This document shows positions 54,283-63,687 of a stretch of DNA of 64,000 bases, piece after piece (positions within the stretch are counted from its first letter, which is position 1; each line of letters starts with the position of its first letter). A program made the translations under genes and the position numbers. The notes under the pieces were generated by a model. The model saw only the letters and a list, made by a program, of their open reading frames with translations. It did no database searches and was not told the origin of the DNA. Origin of the DNA: Methylomonas sp. LL1 (GTDB lineage Bacteria; Pseudomonadota; Gammaproteobacteria; Methylococcales; Methylomonadaceae); contig NZ_CP064653.1 of the NCBI RefSeq assembly GCF_015711015.1, forward strand, positions 2,852,001 through 2,916,000, written 5' to 3'.

Positions 54283-55661
54283 TGAAACTGCTGTCCGTTG
54301 AATGGATCCGTTTTAGCCGCAACCCGCTGAATATCCGGATCATCGGTTTGTTTTTCTTGTTGATGACTATCAGCGCCGTTTGGTCGGGGCTTGCCGCTCG
54401 CGAATTCAGGGCCATGGCCGGAGCGCCGGCAACCCGGCAACCGACGACTAATAAGGCGGAAATGCATGATGCTGCCAAGCCCCCGGAAACCGCCGACAAT
54501 GCCACGGCATTCTCCGCCAGTTTCGCAGCGCAACCGTTACGCTTACCCGCTTTGGGCGGATTGGCGCTGAATGTCAGCCGGATGGATTTATTGAGTACCG
54601 CCATCAAAATCTCGATCCGTAGTCGCCATACCGACGGCCGCGCCGGCGACCAGTTGTTCAATCCCTTGATGCATGAATTGGGTTTGCTGGATTTTGCCAC
54701 CGTGCTGGCGTTGTTAACGCCGCTGGTTATCATCGCCTTGACCTACGGTCTAGTCCAAGAAGATCGAGAGTCGGGCGTATGGCGGCTGGTTTGCACGCAA
54801 ACATCCCGGCCGTGGCGATTGGTACACACCGCATTGAGCCTGCGTTATGGATTGTTGCTACTGATCGTAATCATGACATCCCTGCTCGCTTTCGCGCTCG
54901 ATCCGGGCTCCAGCGCTAGCGCAATCTGGCAATGGTTGCTGATAATATCCCTCTACAACTTGGTATGGTTCAGTATTGCCGGCTTGTTCATGCTGTTGCC
55001 GATTTCCTCGGGCGCGGCGGCGATCGCGATGCTCGGCACCTGGCTGGTGATTACTTTTGCAGTCCCCGCCGGCATTAGTTGGGCGGCCGACCGGACCTCG
55101 CATATGCCGTCACGCATGAGCGCCATTATCGATATCCGCCAGTTTCAGGAGCAAACCAATCAACAACGTGAAGCCTTGCTTGCCGACTGGTATCAGGCTC
55201 ATCCCGAGGTCAAACCGGCCGCGCCGCTAAAAAGTCTGCCTCGGGAAATCAATGGCCTACCGGCTACTTTGCAACTCGACAGCCGTGTCCGGCCGCTGAT
55301 GGTTCAATTCGACGAAGCGCGTAAAAAACAGTTTGAGTTTATGGAACGCTGGTCGGGCTTGTCGCCGGCATTAGGATTGATTCTTATGGCGGATCGACTG
55401 GCTGGTATCGATGCGCCACGTTATGCGAATTTTATCCAAACGGTTAATCAATTCGAAGATCAATGGCGTGGTTATTTTGTGCCACTGATCATGGGCAACG
55501 CCCCTTGGTCTGAAGAACAGCAAAAATCCGTACCTCAGTTTAATTTTGCCGCGTCCGACAATCCATCAGCATGCTTACGCTTATCGATGACGCAAGCGGC
55601 AGCCGCGGTGATTTTACTGGCACTGCTGTTTGCCTTGCGCCGCCGCTTCGCCAAAACGTAA
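54279..55661 (+). CDS. ABC exporter permease, DUF3526-like (second)
   Basis: This 460-residue paralogue of the preceding permease has the same layout: N-terminal helix (NIRIIGLFFLLMTISAVWSG), a large outside loop, five further helices, a second outside domain and a final helix. The cytoplasmic segment EDRESGVWRLVCTQTS matches RERGTLRMLHSLG of its partner. It overlaps that gene by 4 bp. The three genes form a complete exporter; in other genomes such sets lie next to TonB receptors or copper genes, but none is present here. Confidence 0.8.
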   Translation: MMKLLSVEWIRFSRNPLNIRIIGLFFLLMTISAVWSGLAAREFRAMAGAPATRQPTTNKAEMHDAAKPPETADNATAFSASFAAQPLRLPALGGLALNVSRMDLLSTAIKISIRSRHTDGRAGDQLFNPLMHELGLLDFATVLALLTPLVIIALTYGLVQEDRESGVWRLVCTQTSRPWRLVHTALSLRYGLLLLIVIMTSLLAFALDPGSSASAIWQWLLIISLYNLVWFSIAGLFMLLPISSGAAAIAMLGTWLVITFAVPAGISWAADRTSHMPSRMSAIIDIRQFQEQTNQQREALLADWYQAHPEVKPAAPLKSLPREINGLPATLQLDSRVRPLMVQFDEARKKQFEFMERWSGLSPALGLILMADRLAGIDAPRYANFIQTVNQFEDQWRGYFVPLIMGNAPWSEEQQKSVPQFNFAASDNPSACLRLSMTQAAAAVILLALLFALRRRFAKT

Positions 55662-55678
55662 TGCCGAAATCCGCATAT

Positions 55679-56713
55679 TCAACCAACTTGCAATACCTTG
55701 GCGCCACGAATTTTGCCAGCTTTCAGTTCCAGCAAGGCTTGATTAGCCTGTTCCAATGCAAATACCTGCACGTTAGGCATTAGCCGCATCTCCGCCGCCA
55801 ACGCCAAAAAATCAATCACGTCGCATCGGGTAATGTTGGCTACGCTCTTTAATTCCTTTTCCAGCCATAGATGCAGAGGATAGTCCAAATCCAGCAGGCA
55901 GCTTCGGTCGCTTTGCTTGCGGATGGCGTTGATCACCAGCCTGCCGCCGGCTTCCAGATTGGCCAAGGCTTCGACCACGGGTTCCCAGGCCGGCGTGGTA
56001 TCGATGATGCAGTCCAATTTGCGCGGTGCCCTGGCCACGGTTTCCCCCGCCCACACCGCGCCCAGTTCCATCGCAAACGCCCTTTCCTCGGCGCTACGGG
56101 CAAACACATAAATTTCACTGTCCGGAAATCGGTGCCGCGCCATTTTCAACACCAGATGCGCCGATGCGCCGAAACCGGTCAATCCCAGCCTTTGGCCATT
56201 TTGCAGGCCAGTCAGGCGCAGTGAACGGTAACCGATGGCTCCGGCGCATAGCAATGGCGCTGCCTGCACATCGGAAAAAACCTCGGGTATCGCGTAGACG
56301 AAATCCGCTCTAACCGTCATGTATTCGGCATAACCGCCATGCGCGTCACGGCCCGTCGCTTGGAAAGCCGGACACAGGTTTTCATGTCCGGCCAGACAAA
56401 ATTTGCATGTCCCGCAAGCCGCAAAAATCCAGGCCACGCCTACCCTGTCGCCGATTCGCAACGTATCGACTCGGCTACCGATGGCTTCGATACGGCCTAT
56501 GACCTGATGCCCAAGTATGACCGGCAAATGTGGCGGCGGCGTTCGGCCCTCGATTTCATCCAGCTCGGTATGGCAAACCCCGCAAGCGGATACTTTCAAC
56601 AACACCTGATTTTCCGCCGGCACCGGCACCGGTAATGCCATCGGCGTCAACGGCGACGGGTTTTCCTGTAGATTACAAAGCCTTTCCAATACCATTGCCT
56701 TCATTGCATCCAC
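55679..56713 (-). CDS. zinc-dependent alcohol dehydrogenase (MDR family)
   Basis: The 344-residue protein is a medium-chain dehydrogenase. Catalytic zinc ligands are Cys in SACGVCHTELDEIEG and His in ILGHQVIGRIE; the structural zinc is held by CGTCKFCLAGHENLC. The nucleotide-binding loop is GLTGFGASAHLVLK near residue 175. The third catalytic ligand (Cys in APLLCAGAIGYRSL) is present. It resembles the AdhA-type enzymes that reduce aldehydes with NAD(P)H; cofactor and substrate are not decided. It is a single gene, convergent with the ABC exporter operon. Confidence 0.9.
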   Translation of the reverse strand: MDAMKAMVLERLCNLQENPSPLTPMALPVPVPAENQVLLKVSACGVCHTELDEIEGRTPPPHLPVILGHQVIGRIEAIGSRVDTLRIGDRVGVAWIFAACGTCKFCLAGHENLCPAFQATGRDAHGGYAEYMTVRADFVYAIPEVFSDVQAAPLLCAGAIGYRSLRLTGLQNGQRLGLTGFGASAHLVLKMARHRFPDSEIYVFARSAEERAFAMELGAVWAGETVARAPRKLDCIIDTTPAWEPVVEALANLEAGGRLVINAIRKQSDRSCLLDLDYPLHLWLEKELKSVANITRCDVIDFLALAAEMRLMPNVQVFALEQANQALLELKAGKIRGAKVLQVG

Positions 56714-56823
56714 CTGTTTGGGTTAGCGCTATACTGATTTCGATGAGCCGTTCGGGAAAACTTTTCATAAATCATGAATGGCTCGGAGTCAATCCGCTAG
56801 CCAACATTTATCGAGCTTAAACC

Positions 56824-57492
56824 ATGAACGATACGGACAGCATGATAAAGGACATTGAAAACGAAACCCGGTTGACCCGCGATTTTATCGGCAAGGATAC
56901 TCTGGATGCACGAGTCATGGCGGCGATGAAACAAGTGCCTCGCCATGAATTTTTGCCGGAGGACTTGCGTTACCGGGCCTACCAAAACGGCCCCGCCCCC
57001 ATCGGTTCCGGGCAAACTATTTCCCAGCCCTATATCGTGGCCTTGATGACAGACTTGCTGCAGACCAAGCCCACGGATGTGGTGCTGGAAATCGGCACCG
57101 GTTCTGGCTATCAGTCGGCTATCTTAGCGCAATTGGTTAGCCAGGTTTATTCGATCGAAATCATTGAATGTCTGGCGCTCAATGCCGGCAAGCGCCTCGC
57201 CGGCCTTGGCTATCGCAATATCGAGGTTCGTTATGGCAACGGCTGTTTCGGCTGGCCGGAACATGCGCCCTTTGACGGCATCATCGTCACGGCCGCCGCG
57301 CCGCATATCCCGCAAGCCTTGATCGATCAACTGCGCGTCGGCGCCCGCTTGGTGATACCGGTCGGCTTACCCTATTGCTATCAGGAACTGATGCTGCTGG
57401 AAAAACAGGCCGACGGCCAAATCGATAGCAGCACCATTCTCGGGGTCAGTTTTGTGCCGCTGACCGGCATCCACAACAAACCTCAAACCTGA
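56824..57492 (+). CDS. pcm: protein-L-isoaspartate O-methyltransferase
   Basis: Pcm methylates isoaspartate and so repairs damaged proteins. The 222-residue protein has the usual motifs: ALRKVPRHEF-type MKQVPRHEFLPED, PIGSGQTISQPYIVALMTDLL, the SAM-binding VLEIGTGSGYQSAILAQL and DGIIVTAAAPHIPQALIDQL. Length and order are typical. It stands before lemA but with its own spacing of about 50 bp. Confidence 0.95.
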   Translation: MNDTDSMIKDIENETRLTRDFIGKDTLDARVMAAMKQVPRHEFLPEDLRYRAYQNGPAPIGSGQTISQPYIVALMTDLLQTKPTDVVLEIGTGSGYQSAILAQLVSQVYSIEIIECLALNAGKRLAGLGYRNIEVRYGNGCFGWPEHAPFDGIIVTAAAPHIPQALIDQLRVGARLVIPVGLPYCYQELMLLEKQADGQIDSSTILGVSFVPLTGIHNKPQT

Positions 57493-57543
57493 ATCACATG
57501 CTATGCTGCTTGCATGAAAATCCATATTGCAACGGAGCAAGCC

Positions 57544-58134
57544 ATGCGTAGACTCACCAGCGTTTTTTTTCTATTGGCCACCCTGCTTTTGCCGGGTTGC
57601 GGCTATAACACCTTTCAAAGCCAGGACGAGCAGATCAACGCCGCCTGGGCCGAAGTGCTGAACCAATATCAGCGCCGCGCCGATCTGGTGCCGAATCTGG
57701 TCAATACCGTCAAAGGCTATGCCGGACACGAAAAAGAAGTGCTGGAAGCCGTGACCGCTTCCCGCGCCCGAGTCGGCGGGATTCAGGCCACGCCGGAACT
57801 GGTCAACGACGAACAGGCTTTCGCCAAATTTCAAGCCGCCCAGGGCGATTTGACTTCGTCCTTGTCGCGCTTGCTGGTGGTAGCGGAAAATTATCCGCAA
57901 CTGAAGGCCGATGCCAATTTCCGCGATTTACAGGCGCAATTGGAAGGCACCGAGAACCGTATCACCGTGGCTCGCAACCGCTATATCGCCGCCGTAAAAG
58001 ATTACAACATTACAGTACGTACCTTCCCCAGCAACCTGACCGCGATGCTGTTTAGCTACACGACCAAACCGTCGTTCACCGTCGAGAATGAAAAGGCCAT
58101 TTCGACCGCGCCCGTGGTCGACTTCGGGAAATAA
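57544..58134 (+). CDS. lemA: LemA family lipoprotein
   Basis: The precursor of about 196 residues has a lipoprotein signal ending in LLPGC (Cys near residue 19). The mature part is the LemA domain: QINAAWAEVLNQYQRRADLVPNLVNTVKGYAGHEKEVLEAVTASRARV and the late ENRITVARNRYIAAVKDYN segment. The start is set at 57544, preceded by GGAG; a second ATG 10 codons upstream is less likely. LemA is a membrane scaffold of unclear role. It is followed after 1 bp by two TPM-domain genes, the usual partners. Confidence 0.92.
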   Translation: MRRLTSVFFLLATLLLPGCGYNTFQSQDEQINAAWAEVLNQYQRRADLVPNLVNTVKGYAGHEKEVLEAVTASRARVGGIQATPELVNDEQAFAKFQAAQGDLTSSLSRLLVVAENYPQLKADANFRDLQAQLEGTENRITVARNRYIAAVKDYNITVRTFPSNLTAMLFSYTTKPSFTVENEKAISTAPVVDFGK

Positions 58135-58135
58135 C

Positions 58136-58984
58136 ATGCCGGCTCAACGCCTTAGCTACCGTGGATTGCCGGCCGCATTGTTCATCGTTCTTTTTTGGGG
58201 CATGGCCGCGTTTGCCCAGGTGCCGATACCCCAGCTTGAACGGCGCGTCACCGACCTGACCGCCACCTTGAGCAGCGATCAACTGAACGCGTTGGAACAG
58301 CGCCTGGCCGCATTCGAGCAACAAAAAGGCAGCCAGATCGCGGTGTTACTGGTACCAACCACTCAACCCGAGGACATCGCTCAATATTCGATTCGAGTGG
58401 TTGAACAATGGAAACTGGGCCGCAAGAATGTCGATGACGGCGTGCTATTGCTGCTGGCCAAAAATGACCGCGCCACCCGCATCGAAGTGGGTTATGGGCT
58501 AGAAGGCGCCATTACCGACGCGCAGTCCAAACGCATCATCGAGGACATCATGATCCCGTATTTTCGCCAGAGCGACTTTGCCGGCGGGATTAACGCCGGC
58601 GTCGATAGCTTGATCGGCCTGATTCAGGGCGAACCGTTACCTGAAGCCGAACCCTCCGCAATCGGTTCCCTACCGGATCAATATTTTTCGTTGCTGCTGT
58701 TCCTGGCTGTTATCAGCGGCGGCATTTTGCGCGCGCTGTTGGGCAAATTTCTGGGCGGCTTGGTCACAGGCGGCCTGGTCGGGATAGTGGTTTGGCTATT
58801 GGGTGGCGGCTTGATTTTCGCGATTTTTCTAGCGTTAATGGCCTTTGTGATCGCTCAAGGCAATAGCCGTGGCTACCGGGGAGGTGGCGGAGGCGGTTTC
58901 GGTGGCGGCGGATTCAGCAGCGGCGGCGGTTTTTCCGGCGGCGGTGGTGGATTTGGCGGCGGCGGCGCGTCAGGGAGATGGTAA
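58136..58984 (+). CDS. TPM-domain membrane protein (YgcG-like)
   Basis: The 282-residue precursor has a signal peptide (residues ~7-27, ending AFA). A TPM domain covers ~30-155 (RVTDLTATLSSDQLNALEQRL, LLLLAKNDRATRIEVGYGLEGAITD). Two membrane segments follow (~183-235), and the C-terminus is a Gly/Ser-rich tail (GGGGGFGGGGFSSGGGFSGG). This is the YgcG/PsbX-type protein usually encoded next to lemA. It starts 1 bp after lemA. Confidence 0.92.
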   Translation: MPAQRLSYRGLPAALFIVLFWGMAAFAQVPIPQLERRVTDLTATLSSDQLNALEQRLAAFEQQKGSQIAVLLVPTTQPEDIAQYSIRVVEQWKLGRKNVDDGVLLLLAKNDRATRIEVGYGLEGAITDAQSKRIIEDIMIPYFRQSDFAGGINAGVDSLIGLIQGEPLPEAEPSAIGSLPDQYFSLLLFLAVISGGILRALLGKFLGGLVTGGLVGIVVWLLGGGLIFAIFLALMAFVIAQGNSRGYRGGGGGGFGGGGFSSGGGFSGGGGGFGGGGASGRW

Positions 58985-58987
58985 GAC

Positions 58988-59488
58988 ATGCAAATCGCTA
59001 GATACTTCAAACATATCTTCAGCGGCCCCTGGCGAGTCCGGCGGTTTTTTCCCAAGAGTAGCCTGAAAGCCATCGAAGCCGCGATTGCCGCCGGCGAGCG
59101 CACCCATCTGGGTGAATTACTGTTTGTCGTGGAAAGCTCCTTGGACATTGGCGATGTCTGGCGCGGAATCGCGCCACGGCAACGCGCGGTCGAGGTATTT
59201 TCGCAAAGCCGGGTCTGGGACACCGAACATAATTCCGGCGTACTGATTTATCTGTTATTGGCCGAGCGCCGGGTGGAAATCCTCGCCGATCGTGGCATAC
59301 ATGCCAAAGTCGGCAATGCGGCCTGGGCCGATATTTGCCGCGACATGGAAACCCGATTTCGGGCCGGTGAATTCGAGCGCGGCGCCATCGAAGGTATTAC
59401 TGCCATCAACCAATTGTTGCAACGGCACTTCCCGGCCCGAAACCGCGAAAACCTCAACGAAATAGCCGACGCGCCCATCATGCGGTAG
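58988..59488 (+). CDS. TPM-domain protein
   Basis: The 166-residue protein is a TPM domain without signal peptide. It carries IEAAIAAGERTHLGELLFVVESSL, ARQRAVEVFSQSRVWDTEHNSGVLIYLLLAERRVEILADRGIHAKV and RFRAGEFERGAIEGITAINQLLQRHFP, typical of the short TPM partner in lemA operons. It starts 3 bp after the previous TPM gene, so lemA and the two TPM proteins form one unit. Function is unknown beyond the conserved neighbourhood. Confidence 0.9.
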   Translation: MQIARYFKHIFSGPWRVRRFFPKSSLKAIEAAIAAGERTHLGELLFVVESSLDIGDVWRGIAPRQRAVEVFSQSRVWDTEHNSGVLIYLLLAERRVEILADRGIHAKVGNAAWADICRDMETRFRAGEFERGAIEGITAINQLLQRHFPARNRENLNEIADAPIMR

Positions 59489-59523
59489 CACTGGACCCGC
59501 CGAAACCGATGAGGCCGGAGACT

Positions 59524-59967
59524 TTAACCGCCCGGTTTTAACAACATCTTGCGTACATCGCCGACATGAGTTTCCTCCAAGGCGCACATGCGCCGCGCAT
59601 ATTCCTCCAGTAATACGTTGCGGCCGTTCACCAGTTCCAGCAAACGGTAATATTCGGCCAGCGCTTGGGTTTCATGTTCCAGGGACTCGCGCAAAATATC
59701 GCCAATATCGTGGCGATGAGTTTCCAGCAAGGGGCCGATCCCCAGCGATGGATGGCCGCCCAGATGAGTGATCATTTCCCCGGCCTGGTTGGCGTGCTGC
59801 AAGGACTCGTTGGCTTGGGCGCGCATCCAGGACACGATGGGAATCCGATTGTAACCAAACACCATCAACGCATAGTGAGTGTAACGAACAACGCCGGCCA
59901 GTTCGGCTTCCAAAATATTATTCAAAACCGTGATGACCGCATCATGATCTATCTCGTTATTAGCCAT
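59524..59967 (-). CDS. bacterioferritin-like ferritin-superfamily protein
   Basis: The 147-residue four-helix protein has the di-iron ligands: Glu in NILEAELAGVVRYTHYAL, Glu and His in ANESLQHANQAGE, Glu in SLEHETQALAEYY, and Glu/His in ALEETHVGDVRKML. It is close to bacterioferritin (about 155 residues) but the Met that would bind haem in bacterioferritin is not at its usual place, so it is probably a haem-free ferritin-like protein. A good GGAGG ribosome binding site precedes the ATG. Single gene, convergent with the lemA unit. Confidence 0.87.
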   Translation of the reverse strand: MANNEIDHDAVITVLNNILEAELAGVVRYTHYALMVFGYNRIPIVSWMRAQANESLQHANQAGEMITHLGGHPSLGIGPLLETHRHDIGDILRESLEHETQALAEYYRLLELVNGRNVLLEEYARRMCALEETHVGDVRKMLLKPGG

Positions 59968-60224
59968 GACAGCCTCCTGTTTCAGAATGAAGGGAAGCCC
60001 ACTATAGGCCTTTTAGCATATCAAGCAAACCGATTGAATCGCTCCAACACATAAAGTCGGCGGCCTGCTTGTTTTCGACACCCAGCCAAAGCCGCCGCCA
60101 GCCGGCCGGCAATGCCCACTAAAGTAAATACATCCGATTTATCACGTATTTACGAACAAGCCGCCATGATCAAACACGGTATAATCCGACCCAAATCAAA
60201 TTTACATAACCAAAGCTGTCAACC

Positions 60225-61928
60225 ATGCAAACCGCCAGAATTCCGCTCTTCGCCATTTTGATCATCATCGTCCATGGCGCGCTCGGATGGTTTGCCAACC
60301 AACCTCGGGATGTCGGTGCCGATGTACCCGCCGGGAAATTGAACAGCCTGTCATTTGCGCCCTATCGGGAAGGATTCAGCCCGATCCTGCAAAAATTTCC
60401 GCTGCCGGAGCATATCGACCAAGACCTGGGACTGCTGGCGGACAAAACCCACAGCATCCGAACCTATTCCATACTTGGCGGCATGCAACCCACGCCCGAT
60501 TTCGCCCGTAAACATGGGGTGGATATAATCATGGGCGGCTGGCTGGGCAACGGCCACCAGCAAAACAAAATTGAAGTCGAAGCCTTGATCCAGGCCGCTA
60601 ATGCCAACCAGGATCAGGTGAAACGGGTGATCGTCGGCAACGAGGTATTGCTGCGCAAGGATATGGATGTCGACAGCCTTATCGGCTATATCCGCCAAGT
60701 CAAACAGGCTATCAAACAGCCAGTTACCTACGCCGATGTTTGGTCCAGCTATATCAAATACCCGCAACTCTTCAATGAAGTGGATTTTATTACCATCCAC
60801 ATTTTGCCTTACTGGGAAGACGAGCCGGTTGCGATCGAACACGCCGCCGAGCATGTCGAGAAAATCATACGGCAAATCGAAGACAAGGCCCGCGGCATGG
60901 GGGTCAACAAACCGATTCTAATCGGCGAGTCCGGCTGGCCGGCCGCCGGCCGTCAACGCGGCTTGGCGGTGCCGAGCGTCATCAATGAAGCCCGTTACAT
61001 CCGCGACCTGATCCAGGTCGCCAATCGGCACGGCCTTGATTACAACATCGTCGAAGCCTTCAATCAGCCCTGGAAAAGTAACCACGAAGGCGTGGTGGGC
61101 GCCAACTGGGGGCTGCTGACCATAGACCGTCAACCGGTTTTCCCGCTGACCGGCCCCGTCAGCGAAAATCCCGACTGGCCGTTACATTTTGGCTGGGCAA
61201 CGCTGTTGTACCTATTAGTGACCGCCTGTTATTTCAACAAACTGCGATCGCTTTCAGCACTGCGTATGTTGCTGTTTTTATCACTGTCGCAAGCGCTCTG
61301 TGTTTGCCTGATTACGCTGGCGGATTTTCAGTGGCACACCAGTTATAGCCCATGGCAGCAAGCCTATACGGTGATAATAGTCATCGCCAATGCCGTACTG
61401 GGCGGCTTGCTGATCCAGCGTTTTTACACGGTGTTAGCCGACAAAGCCACGGCGCCGGCACTGGCAAACCGGCTAAAACGGGCTTACCAGTTTTTTATGC
61501 TGCTGGCGGTTTATAAAACCTATCAGCTGGCCTACGATGGCCGTTACTTGAGCTTTCCGAATGAGCAATTCGCCATTCCGGCGCTGGGGGTATTGGGCCT
61601 GATCCTCTGTCTGATAGTCAGTCGGCACGGGATCAATCGGCAAACCTTATCTTTCGACCGGCCAATCGACGGCAAACCACAGGCCGGTCGCGCTAGGTTT
61701 ATCGCTTACCTGTTAAGCCTTGGCCTGCTGGCATTGGTGTCGGCCGAAACCTATTCCTTTCTGACGGCCTATGATTTTATTCAGGCTCATCCCAGCTTGA
61801 GCGAAGGCCTACCCATCGCCTTGAGCTATACCCTGAAAAACCAGCAATTGACCACCTGGCTAATTTCCATACAGATTTTAGCCTTGCCATTCTGGCGCCG
61901 CCCTCCTGCCTACAACGGGAAGACCTAA
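60225..61928 (+). CDS. membrane-bound glycoside hydrolase family 17 protein (beta-1,3-glucan-active)
   Basis: The 567-residue protein starts with a membrane helix and has a GH17 barrel over ~40-310. The acid/base Glu140 lies in VIVGNEVLLR and the nucleophile Glu235 in LIGESGWPAAG, as in GH17 beta-1,3-glucanases and transglycosylases. The C-terminal half has about seven membrane helices. Bacterial GH17 domains attached to membrane parts (as in NdvC-type proteins) remodel cyclic or linear beta-glucans in the periplasm. There is no family-2 glycosyltransferase gene beside it. Base composition is like the rest of the window. Confidence 0.87.
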   Translation: MQTARIPLFAILIIIVHGALGWFANQPRDVGADVPAGKLNSLSFAPYREGFSPILQKFPLPEHIDQDLGLLADKTHSIRTYSILGGMQPTPDFARKHGVDIIMGGWLGNGHQQNKIEVEALIQAANANQDQVKRVIVGNEVLLRKDMDVDSLIGYIRQVKQAIKQPVTYADVWSSYIKYPQLFNEVDFITIHILPYWEDEPVAIEHAAEHVEKIIRQIEDKARGMGVNKPILIGESGWPAAGRQRGLAVPSVINEARYIRDLIQVANRHGLDYNIVEAFNQPWKSNHEGVVGANWGLLTIDRQPVFPLTGPVSENPDWPLHFGWATLLYLLVTACYFNKLRSLSALRMLLFLSLSQALCVCLITLADFQWHTSYSPWQQAYTVIIVIANAVLGGLLIQRFYTVLADKATAPALANRLKRAYQFFMLLAVYKTYQLAYDGRYLSFPNEQFAIPALGVLGLILCLIVSRHGINRQTLSFDRPIDGKPQAGRARFIAYLLSLGLLALVSAETYSFLTAYDFIQAHPSLSEGLPIALSYTLKNQQLTTWLISIQILALPFWRRPPAYNGKT

Positions 61929-62184
61929 AAGCTCGGAATTCCGTCAACAATAAGTTCCTAATATCGAATGGCGTTGGCGTCCAGAGTATTTTGGCAACTA
62001 GCATCCGATCCAAGCACTTACACCTCTTTGGGCAATAGTTTGCGTTCCGGATCGGCTGTTCCAGGCGTTACAGTCAAAAGATGTGATGCCGCTCATGATC
62101 GATTGCGACACTTTCGGGGATTACCAGTCGGTTGTTCGTGCTAGACTTTTGTCCTGACATTCATTATTTCGTCAGGATCGCACT

Positions 62185-62739
62185 ATGGCAGCCGCGCGGA
62201 CCAGCCACACACACCCTCTTCAGATCGCGGAAGTCCGTGCCAGCCCATCACAGGGACGGATCGGAATCACCTTCTGCCCAGGCAAGCATGACCATTTTGC
62301 GCACACGGGCGCCTGGGAGCGCGACCTCGGTATCGATTTGGACGCCATCGCCGCCTGGGGCGCCAAGCTGGTGCTGACACTGGTAGAACCCGCGGAGCTC
62401 AAGGCACTCAAGGTACCGCTGCTAGGGCATGAAATTCGCGGACGGGGCATAGCGTGGCTTCATCTGCCCATCGCCGACTATTCCGTTCCTACTCAGGCTT
62501 TCGAACAGCAGTGGGCCACGCAAGGCCGCGAGATCCGCGAGATGTTGCGCAATGGTGATGATGTGCTGGTGCATTGCAAAGGTGGCCTGGGTCGGGCCGG
62601 CATGATCGCGGCGCGGCTACTGGTGGAATTGGGCATGAATCCCGATGAGGCGATCCATGCCGTTCGCCGCGTGCGCAAGGGCGCCATCGAAACGCCAGGG
62701 CAACTGGCGCTGGTGCGTCGAACCAAGCCCATTGCCTAA
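62185..62739 (+). CDS. cysteine-based dual-specificity phosphatase (CDKN3-like)
   Basis: The 184-residue soluble protein has the active-site loop HCKGGLGRAG (Cys131 to Arg137, CX5R) and the general-acid segment LPIADYSVPT. It resembles the CDKN3/kinase-associated phosphatase branch of dual-specificity protein phosphatases, as found in some bacteria and plasmids: ITFCPGKHDHF near residue 30 and AWGAKLVLTLVEPAEL fit this group. It should remove phosphate from Tyr or Ser/Thr in proteins. A small kinase-like gene starts 8 bp after its stop, so the two are an operon. The 256-bp gap upstream (61929-62184) holds nothing recognisable. Confidence 0.87.
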   Translation: MAAARTSHTHPLQIAEVRASPSQGRIGITFCPGKHDHFAHTGAWERDLGIDLDAIAAWGAKLVLTLVEPAELKALKVPLLGHEIRGRGIAWLHLPIADYSVPTQAFEQQWATQGREIREMLRNGDDVLVHCKGGLGRAGMIAARLLVELGMNPDEAIHAVRRVRKGAIETPGQLALVRRTKPIA

Positions 62740-62747
62740 GCAAACCG

Positions 62748-63422
62748 ATGAACGCTGACAGGCCTCTGATCGATACCAGCACTATGCAGCGAGTTGGCGG
62801 GCAATTGGGCACCAACCCGGCGGGCATTTTTCAGGACAACAACGGACGGCGCTACTACGTGAAGACGCTGGAGTCTCCGGCCCATGCACGCAATGAAATG
62901 ATCGCGGCCAAGCTCTATCATCTGGCCGGCGCGCCGACTTTGACCTATGTGAGCACAACAGCGCCTGACCAGATCGCGACCGAGTGGATCGAACTCGACA
63001 AGAAGTGTATTGCACATCTCAACGAAAGCGAACGTAAAAAGGCTCAGCGCTGGTTCGGTGTTCATGCCTGGACGGCCAACTGGGACGCCGCCGGCTACAA
63101 TGGCGACAATCAGGGCGTCGTCAACGGCAAAGTGCTGACGCTCGACGTGGGTGGGGCGCTGGCATTCCGGGCTCAGGGTGACCCCAAGGGCAAAGCGTTC
63201 GGCACTCGGGTGGACGAACTCGATGTGCTGCGAACTGACGAAGGCAACCCTCACGCAGTCAGGCTCTTCAGTGACATGAGTCCAGACGAAATCGAACAGG
63301 CCATCATGGTGGTGCTACGGATTGCCGACCAACAGATTCACCAGGTCATCATTGACAGCGGCGGCGGTGACGCCCTGGCCGAGAAGATGATTGCACGCAA
63401 AGCCGATATGGCTAGGCGCTAG
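62748..63422 (+). CDS. small atypical protein-kinase-like protein (HipA/PI3K-like fold)
   Basis: The 224-residue soluble protein has features of an atypical kinase: a Gly-rich start GGQLGTNPAGIF (17-28), Lys39 in YYVKTLES, Glu50 in HARNEMIAAKLYHLAG, a catalytic-loop-like ANWDAAGYNGDN (Asp113, Asn121) and a metal-binding LTLDVGGALAFRAQG (Asp133). The same set of motifs occurs in kinase domains of some phage-encoded polyvalent proteins and secreted effectors; no named family is certain. Unlike those it is a stand-alone protein. It follows the phosphatase gene by 8 bp, so the pair would put on and take off phosphate from a shared target. Confidence 0.7.
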   Translation: MNADRPLIDTSTMQRVGGQLGTNPAGIFQDNNGRRYYVKTLESPAHARNEMIAAKLYHLAGAPTLTYVSTTAPDQIATEWIELDKKCIAHLNESERKKAQRWFGVHAWTANWDAAGYNGDNQGVVNGKVLTLDVGGALAFRAQGDPKGKAFGTRVDELDVLRTDEGNPHAVRLFSDMSPDEIEQAIMVVLRIADQQIHQVIIDSGGGDALAEKMIARKADMARR

Positions 63423-63687
63423 AAGCAATTTAGGTTCTATTTCGCCTTAGGAGCTGGCAGCGACCTTGACATCGTTAAAGCTAAACAGAATTGAACTTCA
63501 GCTATCGAGAACGACATTTTAAAATATGCTAATTTACAGTTTCGGCCAGAAGCGGACTGCTGGGTTACATTGTGAATGGCAATATTTGAAGGTATACCTG
63601 TCTGTCGCTCTTGCTAAATGCTTGATTGCAAAAACTGAACACAGTGATGGATGAGACTATATCGTACTCAGAAAAGGTCGCTTTCGC

